Origin: Rhizomys pruinosus
Taxonomy: Eukaryota > Chordata > Mammalia > Rodentia > Spalacidae
Assembly: GCA_009823505.1 (NCBI GenBank)
Contig: VZQC01005710.1
Span: 2,360,788 to 2,424,787 of the forward strand
Reading direction: 5' to 3'
Length of the DNA stretch: 64,000 bases
Below are positions 1 through 11,120 of the stretch, piece after piece (position 1 is the stretch's first letter; each line of letters starts with the position of its first letter). Made by a program: the position numbers and the translations under genes. Under the pieces are notes generated by a model. That model searched no databases. It saw only the letters and a list, made by a program, of their open reading frames with translations, and was not told where the DNA came from.

Positions 1-1420
1 CCTTAAATCCTCTGTCCCAAAGCCATGGGTTCACTTGGAACTTGTTCCTGAATAGATGGGCAAGGCCTAGCCCTCCTTGCCCACAGGTTGAGGCCTGATT
101 CTGACCTCTCCTTCATGGAGATTGGAACTCAGCCAGGTGCAGTGAGTCGCTTCCAGTGGTGTCTGTGGGACGGCCCTGGCTGGCCCCTCACGCAGGCATC
201 GGCCTCCCTGACCCTCTTGTTTAGGTGCCGAGCACTTGTAGGAAGGGTGATCCTGGCTCGACATCTTCACCTGCCCCAGAGTAGCGCCTTTGAGAAAAAG
301 TCAGTGGATATCGGCTGGGGACGGGTTGCAACTGGCTCTCTCTGGATGCCCAGTGTTGTTCAGGCCTCGCCGCAGTGCAGCTTGGGTGACGCTGGCTGAT
401 TCCTCCTTGTTTACTTTGTGCCAGGTCCTTTTGCTCTAGTCGTTGAACAAAGGGGAATGACATGGAGGGTGAGTTTGAAAGAAGGAGCAGAGGAGGGAGA
501 GTGTAGACAGCTCCATGGTGCACCGCTGGTGGGGGGAAAGGAAGGGCAGAGGAGAACCAGGGCTCTGCTGGGCTGGAGCTTCCGGTCTGCGATGGGGCAC
601 CACAGGCTTGTTGAGGTGATTCGGTGAACCTTCCCCAGACACCTGAACACACTTGGCAGTCTCTGGAAGGAGCTAGCTGGAAGTAAGGACATGTGGATTG
701 CAGCCCAAACTGCCACCCCACGGAGACTCTAAATTTGGAGAGTTCTAATTCTGGTGTTGTCCCAGCATGCTAGGGAGCTCAGGCTGAAAACAGCTGGATA
801 CCGCAGGCCACTTTCAGCATTTGGTGTGTTGCCCAAGACATCTGAGGGGTAAATAATAACCCTCAGAATCTAGAGGCATATGCCCAGAAAAGTCTTCCAC
901 TAGACAAAAAAATACCTCTTGGACCACTGGGACTGGGAGGGGTGGATGGGACCTTGACAGGCTGTGGACCTCTGGGAAAGCTAGCTGGACAGACACTGTG
1001 TCATGACACAGGGGTGCTGTCTGCATGCAGGTGATGGGAGGGTCACAGCCAGGTCAGACTGAATTCTCATTCAGAGTGTTAGGAAGAGAGCACCATGCTC
1101 GCTCTTTCTGTTGTAATGAGTTCTCTGTGGTCCAGAGAAACAGAACACAAACCTTTGATGTTCTACGGGTCTCTTCACATTTATGTAATTTTCATGGCAA
1201 ATTTCAAATAATTCAGGCATCTCTGCAGTAAAAACAAGGCTGCCTCTGTATTCTCGCTCCTTCCTGGCCTGCCCCGAGTCTCACCCTGATTGTAGAGCTT
1301 TGTCTGTGCCTTTGTGTGCATGCATTTGCATATAAAATACTCATAATTTTGCCTTTTCTCCGACATCAATAGGACTGTGCCGTGGGCTGTTCATGTTGTT
1401 CTCTTTGCCATTAACCTCCC

Positions 1421-1425
<5 letters not shown>

Positions 1426-1478
<53 letters not shown>
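1426..1478 (+). repeat. (TC)n microsatellite
   Basis: About 26 uninterrupted TC dinucleotides inside Ackr3 intron 1. It is followed directly by CAG, so it resembles a very strong polypyrimidine tract and splice acceptor. Confidence 0.97.
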
Positions 1479-1479
<1 letters not shown>

Positions 1480-3084
1480 GCTGTGTTATATTCCAGACAA
1501 TGGATGCACCTTCCTTGTTGAGCTAGTCCCCTATTCTGGAGACTTCTGCTCTCAGCAGTTTTTGCTAGCGAACAAATGCTACTTCAGCAAATACCTTGGA
1601 TGCTCCCTTCATGCAGATGTGGCACGTTCTCAGCACCATCCGAAGTGGTCTCGTCCCTGGAAGCCTCTTTCTGGTCTCAAAGGTTATCAGCTCTCCCTGT
1701 TGTCAGCATAAACAGACCTGAACCACTGGCCAAGGGACATTAAGTCTGGGCTCAAGGGGCAGGGGCTGGCCCATCCAGACTTGTGTGGAATGCAGCTGGC
1801 TCCTTATGAACTGACTGGGAATCCCCTCTGTCTGCTGGAGGAGCGGAGGTCCCTCTGCAGGCCACTCTGAGAGTTTAGTAGTGACCCCGCCCCCCGGGCC
1901 CTCCTTCCTCCTGACTCCACTTTCAGATTTGGCTGGGATCCGTGTCCCAGACCTGGGTGGACGTCCACCCACAGTTTGCCCTTTCATTATTCTCCCCAGG
2001 TCACTTGCTGAGGAAGAAGCAGGAAAGCGAGGAGTTTCTTTGTTCCAGGGGTGGACAGACAGCTTGAGGGAAGGGTGTCTGGTGAGGGCAGCCTCTCCTC
2101 ACTGGTAGGTCTTACACAGCAGCTGTGGCTCAGACCACACTCAGGTGACAGGTACATCCTGTCATTCAAGGGACCACCAGTTGTCCTGACCCAGACCCTT
2201 CTGGAAACAGTCCTATTCATTTCTCTAACATAAAACATGGATGGAGGACTCTGTGCTGAAGGCCGCTCTGCAGCAGGGGCCCTTTGGCCTGATTTTGTCT
2301 TCTTTAGTTGCTCCCTTGACGTATGGAGTGTCCGATTGCTGCTGTCTGCTTGGTCTCTGGGTCAGTCCTACCTGTGTTCATCCCTGCAGCCTTCTGTGGC
2401 AGGGAAAAGCATCCCATCAGATGCCGGGAGTAGGTGGATTGTCAATGGTGGGGTGCTCTGGCTGGAGGGCGTGCTGTCACTGCAGTCATGGGGTCAGAAG
2501 GTCACCGTCTTTAGCCCTTTCCTTCAGGCTGGGAAAACTGCTGGGCCCAGGCTTGGGGCTTCCCACAGTGCAAAGTGCCTTGGAAGTGGCCGGCACACCT
2601 GGACCCAGCAACACTGCTATGACTTTGGGGCATGGTGGTCACAAAACCAAGATTCTTTACCTGGAGGGCAAAGGCAGTACCCAAAGGGCTGGGTGGGTCT
2701 TCAAGTCCCTCCTACCACCCTCTCCTTCTGAGAATATCTGAGTGAGCTGGCAGCCAGCACAGCACAAGGCGGGGGTCAGAAGGTGGGATTTTCAGGGAGG
2801 GAGGGATGTAGAAGGCAGGCACTCTTTGTCCTGTTCTTTGCTCAGCAAGGGGTCGTTCTTGTTGAACCACTGCCAGTGTCATGTTTTGGAGGGCATTGGA
2901 GGGAAGAGAGGAAGGAGCCGGGGCTTCCTCCTGGTGTGGAGAGAACACTGGACAGGGGTCAGGGCCCAAGTTCAGGCTATCTAGGCTCGGGGACAGTTCT
3001 TTGGGGTTCCAGTCTCTAAGGCTATGGCTAGTTCTTTACCCAAGCCCTGTGTAGGGACCACATGAGACTGAGAAGCTGCTGTCT

Positions 3085-3282
3085 ACAGCGAATCTCATGT
3101 AGTCCCGGCTGGCATCCAACTTCCTATGTAGCTGAGGGTGGCTTTGAACTGACCTTTTACTAGGAGTGTTGGGATTACAGTTGTGCTCTAGCACATCTAA
3201 TTTATGCAGTGGTGGGTATCGAACCCAGAGCCTTGTGCATGCCAGAGAAGTACTCTACCAACTGAGCTGTATCTCCAGTCCA
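3085..3282 (-). repeat. ID-B1 (B4-like) composite SINE
   Basis: On the minus strand the right end reads as a tRNA-Ala/ID-like head, with an A-box-like stretch near 3265 and a B-box-like GGTTCGATACC near 3215. It is followed by a degenerate B1-like body ending near 3085. Dimeric ID+B1 elements are typical of rodents. The copy is diverged and therefore old. Boundaries are approximate and no target-site duplication was found. Confidence 0.7.
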
Positions 3283-3379
3283 CATGTGTTTTATTTTAAT
3301 GGAACAGAATGAAAGATGAAAGGTCTGTGCCTCAGGGCCATGGAGGACAGCAAGCAGGGATCTTGCTTTGTTTCTTCCT

Positions 3380-3381
<2 letters not shown>

Positions 3382-3412
<31 letters not shown>
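3382..3412 (+). repeat. (GT)n microsatellite
   Basis: About 15 uninterrupted GT units in Ackr3 intron 1. Confidence 0.97.
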
Positions 3413-3414
<2 letters not shown>

Positions 3415-5369
3415 CTGTCTCTCTGCATAGCAGTTCTAGGCAGCCTGAGTCCATCACTCTGCCCAGAAGCCCTGTCTTCTGGAAGGTACTCCCCGCAGTC
3501 CTGATGGCTGGTCTTTTCTAAGTCCTTAGGGATGTGTCCTAGGAGAGGGTCACTACCTTCTAAACCCAGCTGTGGGTACCCTCCTGGGCTCCTGTGTTTG
3601 GTCTCAAAAGCCAGAGGCTGCATGTCCTGGGAACCCAGATGATAAGAGAGCTCTGAGGGCCATCAGCCTTCCTGACTTTGTGGCCAGCCTCTGCCCACCA
3701 TGGGGGAGTGTCAGAGTGGGCAGGGGATGCAGCTGTCACTGGATCTGCAGCTGAGAGCACAGGCTGGTCAGGCCACCTGGAAGGAAACCCTCAGCCTCTA
3801 ACACTCACAGAGGAGAAGAGCCACTTGGAGTCTGCACAAGTCCCCTTCAACTGGGGTCACCTGTTGTGGGCTTCGGGGTCTGGGGCTAAGCAGTTGTCTT
3901 TTTTCAATATCCCACTCACATGGTCCAGAAGGAGGAAGCTGTGGGACTGTCTGCCTTCTGTGGGCTCTTGACTGGAAAATCATTCCTCAGAGCAGGTTTT
4001 CCACAGCGACTTTAGTGAGGTCAGGCTTGGCTAAAAGGCCCAGAGTCCTATGCTCGCTCTTCCTGGAAGGGACTTGGGTGTCACCTGCTAAGTTTCAGAT
4101 TCTGTATTGGGCCCATTCATCCCTCTTGAAGTAGATGCTGCCATTCTGGGGTGCAAACACCAGCAGTTAAATTTCAGTCAAACATTAATGAGAATTACAA
4201 CTCTGTATTTTAGAATGAATGGCCACATGGGCACTGACCCACTGAGTGTTTTCCTCCAGGAGGCGTGTGTGTGACTCCAAGTCCATCTCAAGTGAACCTG
4301 TCAGATAAGCTTGGCTCTGGTTCAGTTATCCCCTGTGACAGGTGCCATCCCATGACCACAGGCCTCCCTATCCCAGTCACATGGTAAAGCTTGCCCATGT
4401 TGACAGCCAACTCAGAACCATGGACACATGAACAACAGACAACAGCTCCCAGCAACTCCTGCAGTGTCTGTGGAGAAACCGCCCTTGACAGTGCCACTCT
4501 GGGGCTAGCTTTTCAGCAGGTGTGACATGGTGACAGCTTGGAGTATTGACCTCGGGTCAGGTCAGCAGGGGCATCAGTCGACAGGCTCCTCAGCACTCCA
4601 GAAATGCAGCAGGTGGCTTGCAGCCGCCTTGCATTTTACTCTTGGCACACGATGCTCTTGAGTCAATTGAACAAATAAGAAACGGAACCCTAGGCAGAGG
4701 CAGAGAGCCTGGGGCAGCTGGCTGATTGCCCTCAGTTGAAAACACACAGCAAACTCAGACTCTGCAGGTCTGGGGTGCAGTCAGGTACACATGCTGGCCA
4801 GATTTCCAGTGGCCTTCATGATTGCCAGTCGAGGGCAGTCAAGGACCCAGGTTAGCACATGGATATGGCAGAAAGGTTAAAAACATGTCACATTTTAAAC
4901 AAATTAGAGGAGCATTTGAAGCGTTTTCATTAAGACACCAAAGTAACACACTTGCAGTGCTCAGGCGGAAGCGCAGCGACACTGCCACTCCTGGGGGACG
5001 CCAGTCAAATGGCTCTGCAGTCCCCCGCTGAGCACAGGCAGGCCCTCAGCAGCTCTGTGGACAGGGCTCGGCTGCCTGACGTTTCTTTGGCCCCTGTACC
5101 GTGTTGATTTCACACCCTGGGCACAGCCAAGCTGATGCCTCAATAACACAGCCATGAAAAGACACAGAAAACAAACGCCTCCTCTCTCCAGCACCATGTG
5201 GCTGTAGCTGGGGTGTGTTTGATTTTGTTTTGCACAGTCTAAAAAAGTTGTTTTCTTTTCTCTTCTTTTTGTGAAGACATCACATAGCTCAAACCACTGT
5301 GCACTTCAGGGCCTGGGCAAGGCATTTCGATGGAGACCTGAGAGGAGGTTTTCCCAGTAAAGTGATTTC

Positions 5370-5427
5370 ACCTCTCCGTCTTCTGCTTGCTTTTGCTGCA
5401 GGTCATTTGATAGCTCTCCTCCAGACC
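5370..5427 (+). promoter_or_regulatory. Ackr3: Ackr3 intron 1 splice acceptor and exon 2 5'UTR
   Basis: A pyrimidine-rich tract from about 5370 ends in TTTTGCTGCAG, with the AG at 5400-5401, so exon 2 begins at 5402. The 26 bases of exon 2 before the start codon contain no upstream ATG. They closely resemble the start of the coding exon in other mammals. The start at 5428 sits in a strong Kozak context (A at -3, G at +4). The reading frame stays open upstream to 5299, but that stretch lies in the intron and is not translated. Confidence 0.9.
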
Positions 5428-6516
5428 ATGGACGTGCATCTGTTTGACTATGTGGAGCCTGGGAACTACTCGGACATCAACTGGCCATGCAACAGCAGCG
5501 ACTGCATTATGGTCGACACGGTGCAGTGCTCTGCCATGCCCAACAAAAGCATCCTGCTCTATATGCTCTCCTTCATCTACATCTTTATCTTCGTCATTGG
5601 CATGGTGGCCAACTCTGTGGTGGTCTGGGTGAACATCCAGGCCAAGACCACAGGCTACGACACACACTGCTACATCTTGAACCTGGCCATCGCAGACCTG
5701 TGGGTCGTCATCACCATCCCTGTCTGGGTGGTCAGTCTGGTGCAGCATAACCAGTGGCCCATGGGAGAGCTCACGTGCAAGATCACACACCTCATCTTCT
5801 CCATCAATCTCTTCGGCAGCATCTTCTTCCTCACGTGCATGAGCGTGGACAGGTACCTGTCTATCACCTACTTCTCCAGCACCTCCAGCTGCAAGAAGAA
5901 GACGGTGCGCCGTGTGGTCTGCATCCTGGTGTGGCTGTTGGCCTTCTTCGTGTCCCTGCCAGACACCTACTACCTGAAGACCGTCACATCTGCTTCCACC
6001 AATGAAACCTACTGTCGGTCCTTTTACCCCGAGCACAGCATCAGGGAGTGGCTGATCGGCATGGAGTTGGTCTCAGTCATCTTGGGTTTCGCCGTTCCCT
6101 TTTCGATCATCGCCATCTTCTACTTCCTGCTGGCCAGAGCCATCTCAGCATCTGGTGACCAGGAGAAGCACAGCAGCCGGAAGATCATCTTCTCCTACGT
6201 GGTGGTCTTCCTGGTGTGCTGGCTGCCGTACCATGCCGTGGTCCTGCTTGACATTTTCTCCATCTTGCACTACATCCCGTTCACCTGCCAGCTGGAGAAT
6301 GCACTCTTCACAGCGCTGCATGTCACACAGTGCCTGTCCCTGGTGCACTGCTGTGTCAACCCCGTGCTCTATAGCTTCATCAACCGAAACTACAGGTACG
6401 AGCTGATGAAGGCCTTCATTTTCAAGTACTCGGCCAAAACAGGCCTCACCAAGCTCATCGACGCCTCCAGGGTGTCAGAGATGGAGTACTCAGCCCTGGA
6501 GCAGAACACCAAGTGA
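5428..6516 (+). CDS. Ackr3: Atypical chemokine receptor 3 (CXCR7/RDC1)
   Basis: Complete 362-residue seven-transmembrane receptor encoded by one exon; this is the normal family length. ACKR3 binds CXCL12 and CXCL11 at the plasma membrane and recruits beta-arrestin without productive G-protein coupling. It internalises and degrades ligand, shaping CXCL12 gradients for CXCR4. Visible features: N-terminal tail with glycosylation sequons at N13, N22 and N39; TM1 about 46-68, TM2 79-101 with D90, TM3 118-139; DRYLSIT at 141-147 instead of the usual DRYLAIV; TM4 162-182; ECL2 with sequon N192; TM5 213-235, TM6 253-276 with W265 and P267; TM7 297-319 with NPVLY at 311-315. C117-C196 and C34-C287 are the expected disulfides, and acidic residues D179, E213 and D275 are present. 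The Ser/Thr-rich tail has M352 where I recall threonine in mouse and human. The start is the conserved MDVHLFDY. Confidence 0.98.
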   Translation: MDVHLFDYVEPGNYSDINWPCNSSDCIMVDTVQCSAMPNKSILLYMLSFIYIFIFVIGMVANSVVVWVNIQAKTTGYDTHCYILNLAIADLWVVITIPVWVVSLVQHNQWPMGELTCKITHLIFSINLFGSIFFLTCMSVDRYLSITYFSSTSSCKKKTVRRVVCILVWLLAFFVSLPDTYYLKTVTSASTNETYCRSFYPEHSIREWLIGMELVSVILGFAVPFSIIAIFYFLLARAISASGDQEKHSSRKIIFSYVVVFLVCWLPYHAVVLLDIFSILHYIPFTCQLENALFTALHVTQCLSLVHCCVNPVLYSFINRNYRYELMKAFIFKYSAKTGLTKLIDASRVSEMEYSALEQNTK

Positions 6517-6980
6517 CCGTGTGGCAGAGACCTGGAGATGTGTTGCCTGAGGGGTTTCTAGAGGAAAGCCAAGTACCTTAGGGTCTGGCTTGAGTGGCAC
6601 TGGGAGAAGGCGGGCCACCATGCTTCTTGTCTCTAGCCCTGGTGCCAAGATGGCTGTCACCTGGCTGCTCCTTCAGACAGCTCGTAGTAGGCAGAGTTGT
6701 GCCATGGCCGCCAGTGCTGGGGAATCAAAGCCAGCCTCAGACCAGACTCACCTTACCATCTGTACAGCAGAATCTTCTGTGTCTCCTAAAGTTTTTATCC
6801 AGTGACTCGTATTTAAGTTTTAAGACTTTATTTTCTCACTATGGGTGTACCTTATAAATGTATTTGAAAGTGAAATATATTTTAAATATTTCTGTTGTAT
6901 CCATTTCATTTAGATCTAAGATTAGCTTGACTTCAGTTTTGACTAAGGATGACATTAATTGTTAGCTGGTTTGAAATTTT

Positions 6981-7022
6981 ATATATATATATATATATAT
7001 AAATATAAATATATATATAAAT
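6981..7022 (+). repeat. (AT)n microsatellite in the 3'UTR
   Basis: Ten AT units followed by AAATATAAAT-type degenerate repeats inside the transcribed Ackr3 trailer. It is likely length-polymorphic. Confidence 0.95.
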
Positions 7023-7243
7023 CTATGCCTGTCTTGGCTGAAATGTTTTATTTACAATAGTTTTCTATCTGTGTGGTGTTTTGTGCCGTTACAAGATATG
7101 GAACAAAAACTGCTCTATAACATGGTTTGTGACACAGATAATATTGTAAATTTCCGTTTAAAACAAAACAAAACTGTTCTGGCTACAAATCTGTGATCAA
7201 AGGGGACAGAGAGTTCTCTAGCTTTGTAAGTTATTTTTTTTTA

Positions 7244-7249
7244 AATAAA
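7244..7249 (+). terminator. Ackr3: Ackr3 polyadenylation signal
   Basis: Canonical AATAAA. It follows a T-rich stretch, and GT/T-rich DNA suitable as a downstream element lies at about 7275-7310. Confidence 0.85.
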
Positions 7250-7363
7250 AGATGTTCATTTCCTAAAACTGCATCTGTGCTTCAGTTTTAAAAGTATGCT
7301 TGGTATTTAGATGACACGTGCTGTTAGTGAATAGCGATACGCGCCTTTTACATATGTACGTGG

Positions 7364-7369
7364 AATAAA
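7364..7369 (+). terminator. Possible second polyadenylation signal
   Basis: A second AATAAA lies 120 bases beyond the first. The downstream DNA is less clearly GT-rich, so use is uncertain. Confidence 0.35.
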
Positions 7370-8150
7370 TATACTCAACATGAGAGAACCACCATAAAGC
7401 CCAGCTTGGGCTGGGGTGGTTGAAACTCGGAAATTACAACATCCTTGCAGGTTGAGCATGGTTGATCTTGTTAAAAAGTATTTCTAGGCAGTGATGAGTC
7501 TGGGGGAGGGGATGGTTGGCAGGAGTGGCTGCAGTTTGATCGCTGCTGAGCAAAGGCAGGCAGAGCAGCAAGCTGGCATATGGTGGGGCCGGGAACACAG
7601 GGAAACTGGGAGACCCCTAACGTTCCTCTGTCCAGACACCCGAGGGCCAGGAACTCTCTCTGGGAGCCACTCTTTTGGATTCCTTTGTGATGGCCTATCT
7701 TTCAAAGCACCAGTGTCTGTCTTCCCGAAGTGGAAAGAAAGCAGTTTAGTGCCTTAGCAGCCAGGGACATGTGGCCCTCGGCAGGGACATTCGAGGCCCC
7801 AAGTATGAGGAGAAAAGCAGCCTTTGTTTTCTCAGTGCTGTTTCTTAGATTCCTGACCCCAAGGGAAAGCTGCGTCCTCTTCATCCTCTATCCCTGCACT
7901 CATAGGACAGAGGACCCGGCATGGTGGGTAGTGTTTGCTGGTGCAGCCCACTGTCAGGCTAGACGAACTCTGCCTGGCTGGATGTGTAAACCACTTACTT
8001 TGTGTCCTGGGGTTTCTGAAAATGAAGAATGGTGTCTGACCCAGACTTTGGCATCAAGTAACAAAATCTAACAGCTGTTCAATGGCCCTTGGTTCTCCAA
8101 GGAGCCTCATGTGAGTTTCTATTTCAGCAACCAGGGGAAACCCCCAACCC

Positions 8151-8154
<4 letters not shown>

Positions 8155-8196
<42 letters not shown>
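8155..8196 (+). repeat. (CA)n microsatellite
   Basis: About 21 uninterrupted CA units. Confidence 0.97.
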
Positions 8197-8199
<3 letters not shown>

Positions 8200-9760
8200 T
8201 TCGCATCTGTCAGAGCATCAAGAAGTCTGAAGTTGTAGACCTTCTTAGGACCTCTTTGGGAAAAAGCTGTCAGGGGCCTGGTTTATTTATGAGGCTTAGG
8301 GAATTCTGCCTTCTGGGCTTCTCTCTGGGGACAGTCTGTAACTGCTGGGTCCCAGAAGCATCTATCCAAGCCAAGCACAGTGCCTCAGACCATGGGAGAA
8401 CCCTGGAGAGCTATGGATCTGAATGGAATGGAATGGGATGGGATGGATGGGGTGGAAAGGCCTAGAAGACCAACGTCTCACTTGGAAAAGCAAGGCTTCA
8501 CCACTGAGTTCTGTGTTGCCTGGGAGGGTTTTAGTCCTTCAAGATTGATAGCTTCAGATGGGCCAAAATACAGCGAAAGATCAGCCCTGCACTGTAAGGC
8601 TCTCCCCCTCATTTCTCTCCGTGCCTGGATCTTCCCAGCAGAGCTTCTGCCTGGCCCTATAGGGTGCCTTCCTAATTCAAGGGCCCCACAGTCTTGATTC
8701 CAGCCAGAGCATGTACATATGGCACGAGATTGAGCAAGGGCTGATGGGAAACCGACTTACCTGTACACTGTTAGACTTGGCAGTATCTGGGGTGCTGGAG
8801 GGGCCTGGCCCTGGTCAGCTCTTCTAGGAACATTTATTTTCCTCATGCTGATTCTCACACACATTCACATATGTGCACACATGAACATGTTCCTTCCTGG
8901 ACTTGCTACTGGTCCTGTAACTAACACAGCCTCAATTTTCATGGTCATATTTGAGATGATCCTAGTGAGCACTGGGGCTAAAATGTAAGTTCTACCTTCT
9001 AGAAGGTTCCCACATGTGGCTTGTCGGGGACTGTCTAAGGAGTGGCCCAAAGAGCTGTAACTTCCCATTGTGCTGGGAACCAAGAAAGGTTTCAGCTTGA
9101 CTGGGCCCCAGTTTCCTGGTCTGTAGATGTGATGGGGCTTGTTCTGCAGGGTTACTGTAACGCAGCAACTGAATCCCAGTCCTTGCAAAGGGCTTGTCAC
9201 AGCCCTGTGGACACACACTTCACACTTGGAGAACAGCAACTGATCCCTCCTTACCCCGAGGTTCCTCTTCCTCTGAGGTAGCTGCCCCCAGGACACTCTT
9301 GGCAATACACTGGATATACTTTGGAGGGGAAAAAGAAACTGCCATCTAGTGGGTAGAGGCCCAGGGCACTGTGGAATATTCTACAGTGTATACTACCGAC
9401 AATACCAAAGAAGTTCCAGGCCTCAGATGGCTGTGGCAGCTATGGAGAGGGCCTGGGAACCTCCAGCCGCTAGGATCCCTCTGGCCATCTAGCGGTGTTT
9501 GGGAAGAGCATCCAAAGGGGCCACAGAGCCTCTGCCTTGGGGGACTCCAGCTAACTGGCAAGCGTACAACCACAGATAGCCTGCGTGGAGGGCTCACACA
9601 AACATTCTCATTGTACCTGAAGCGAATCTCAGTTCCAGGAATTTGGTACATCAGCCATGTATGTAAGAGATGGGGTCCCCTGTGTACACGAGAAGGGTGG
9701 ACACAAACTAAGTCCGCAGTTTTCTATTTGAATTTAACAGTTATAAAATTCAGTTTAAAA

Positions 9761-9950
9761 GGGCTCAGGGGTTGGCCAGCTGGCCCGGCAAACAAGGTGG
9801 CTTCCCATTGCATTCGATAACCCGAGTTCAACCACCAACAGTCACGTGGTGGAAGGAGAGAACAGACTCCTGCAAGATGCCTTCCTACCATGTATATACA
9901 CACAATAAGTAAGTGTAAAAACAAATAGTAAGCCAGTAAATAAATAAAAA
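9761..9950 (+). repeat. RSINE1-like tRNA-derived SINE
   Basis: It carries a diverged B-box region (CCCGAGTTCAACC near 9822). This is followed by the GTGGAAGGAGAGAAC block typical of RSINE1-type elements and an A/T-rich AATAAATAAA tail. The subfamily is assigned from memory. Confidence 0.6.
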
Positions 9951-10045
9951 GCTCCCCTTCCTCACAAAATGGGCAGTGGACAGAGGGACCATCAGGGTGA
10001 CATCAGGCCTGTGCTTATTACTCAGTGGGTAATATTCTTAGTACT

Positions 10046-10205
10046 TCTGTGAACCTCAGACTCCTCACCCTTAGAATTATAGCTCCATCTTCCTTAAAGG
10101 ATTATCACAGAGACTAAAACTCAGCGTGCATGTGAAACGATGTAGTTGAACGAGTAGGTACGGAAAGAGGGGGATATGGCTGGAAAGTACAGTGCCTTGA
10201 ATGAT
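10046..10205 (+). repeat. MIR fragment (probable)
   Basis: The order CTGTGAACCTCAG, TCCTCACCC, AGGATTATCACAGAGA and CAGTGCCTTG follows the central and 3' part of a MIR, heavily diverged. Confidence 0.5.
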
Positions 10206-10539
10206 CCATGCGCATCAAGTTGGTATCTGGTCACCTGGCTCCCTGTAGATGCTGTCCATGCAGCCTTGGACTCTGTTCCTCACAGTCCTGGCCTCCATTT
10301 CTGAGGGGCTCTGCTTCTCAGGCTCTGAGGTTACTGGGCTCAAGGAGAGGACCCTGAATAAAGAGGGCACATCCTGCTCAAGGCGGGAGGAAAGCGAGGT
10401 GCAGTTTTGGAGTTTTCCTTCCTTCTGAAGCCTCATTTCTGTGAGATTTCATGTGCTGATACCCTCCACCCCTGCATGTGGGATTCAGAGGCTGCCACTT
10501 CTGCAGTCTAGGCCTCCTCGATGGAGGTGGGGAACTGGG

Positions 10540-11120
10540 ACCTCGGCAGCCATTTGCAGCAATATAAAGCCCAGAAGCAGTTAATGGAACTGTCCACATT
10601 TCCATAGTTATTTCCGGAACGAAACTGATTAAAATCACTTCCTAGGTAGGTCAGAGTCGTCCCTTTAACAATTTTCACAAGAAAAGGCAGAGAGAAAGTG
10701 GTCATGGCGATGGCATTAAATCTGCTTGGGTGACTCAGAATGTATGTTGGCACGGCAACGCGCCATGTGGCAGGTAGCAGACGTGTCTTGTTGGTGGCGG
10801 TGGCGTGTCTGAAGAGGTCTGGCTTCAGCAAGCCGTGCACAATTTGCTTCCTTTTAGCCTTTCACATGAAAGCGTTTGAAGCTGATCTTTTCATTCCATT
10901 CCGAGGGGCCGTAATCAATAGGAAGAACGCATTAAAGCTTTCCCCATTGCTGCATTTCTCAGGGTCCCTGTTGAAAGCTGGGACTGTGTTCCGTGCCACA
11001 TTGTAATGAGAATTTGAATTTCGTGTGGCGCATGAAGTGTAAATGAAAAATTGCCAGTCACCCAGCTGTGCAGCCCGAGAATGTCTTTCCCGAGAATTTT
11101 TTCTACACTTGTTCCTGTTA
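10540..11120. promoter_or_regulatory. Candidate conserved non-coding block
   Basis: Nearly 600 bases without recognisable repeats. It holds AT-rich homeodomain- and POU-like words (GATTAAAAT, GTAATCAATAGG, TGTAATGAGAATTTGAATT), mixed with retained CpGs around 10750-10790 and 10900. There is no coherent coding frame. The regulatory role is inference from composition only. Confidence 0.3.

Larger units (their letters stand above)
1..5401 (+). other. Ackr3: Ackr3 intron 1, 3' part (inferred)
   Basis: Mammalian ACKR3 has a non-coding first exon separated by a long intron from one coding exon. The clear splice acceptor at 5401 makes the DNA to its left intronic. No first exon, CpG-rich promoter or other coding exon is visible, so exon 1 is probably outside the window. 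Contents are a long TC run (1426-1478), an ID-B1 type SINE (3085-3282), a GT run (3382-3412) and otherwise unremarkable single-copy DNA. Short open frames here, including two overlapping ones of about 165 codons at 2237-2741, have no recognisable protein content. The intron assignment is knowledge of the family plus the acceptor; a rodent-specific alternative first exon inside this interval cannot be excluded. Confidence 0.75.
6517..7270 (+). other. Ackr3: Ackr3 3'UTR
   Basis: AT-rich trailer after the TGA stop, ending about 20 bases beyond the AATAAA at 7244. It holds an (AT)n run at 6981-7022 and several AU-rich stretches (around 6870-6900 and 7045-7055) that could act as instability elements. 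No SINE lies inside it. The mature end is inferred from the signal and the GT-rich DNA downstream; a longer form using 7364 is possible. Confidence 0.8.
7275..9760. other. Intergenic, mostly single copy
   Basis: No gene or recent transposon recognised. It contains a (CA)n run at 8155-8196 and a short GGAAT/GGGAT-rich stretch at 8421-8455. Open frames are short and unsupported. Confidence 0.7.

Noticed and set aside
2237..2741. Two overlapping plus-strand frames of about 165 codons
   Set aside because: Intronic position, no domain, no conserved pattern; chance frames.
5299..5427. In-frame 43-codon N-terminal extension of ACKR3
   Set aside because: Most of it lies upstream of the splice acceptor at 5401 and is intronic. 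The conserved start with strong Kozak context is at 5428.
5368..6036. 222-codon minus-strand frame opposite Ackr3
   Set aside because: Shadow of a GC-biased coding exon; no promoter, splice structure or recognisable protein.
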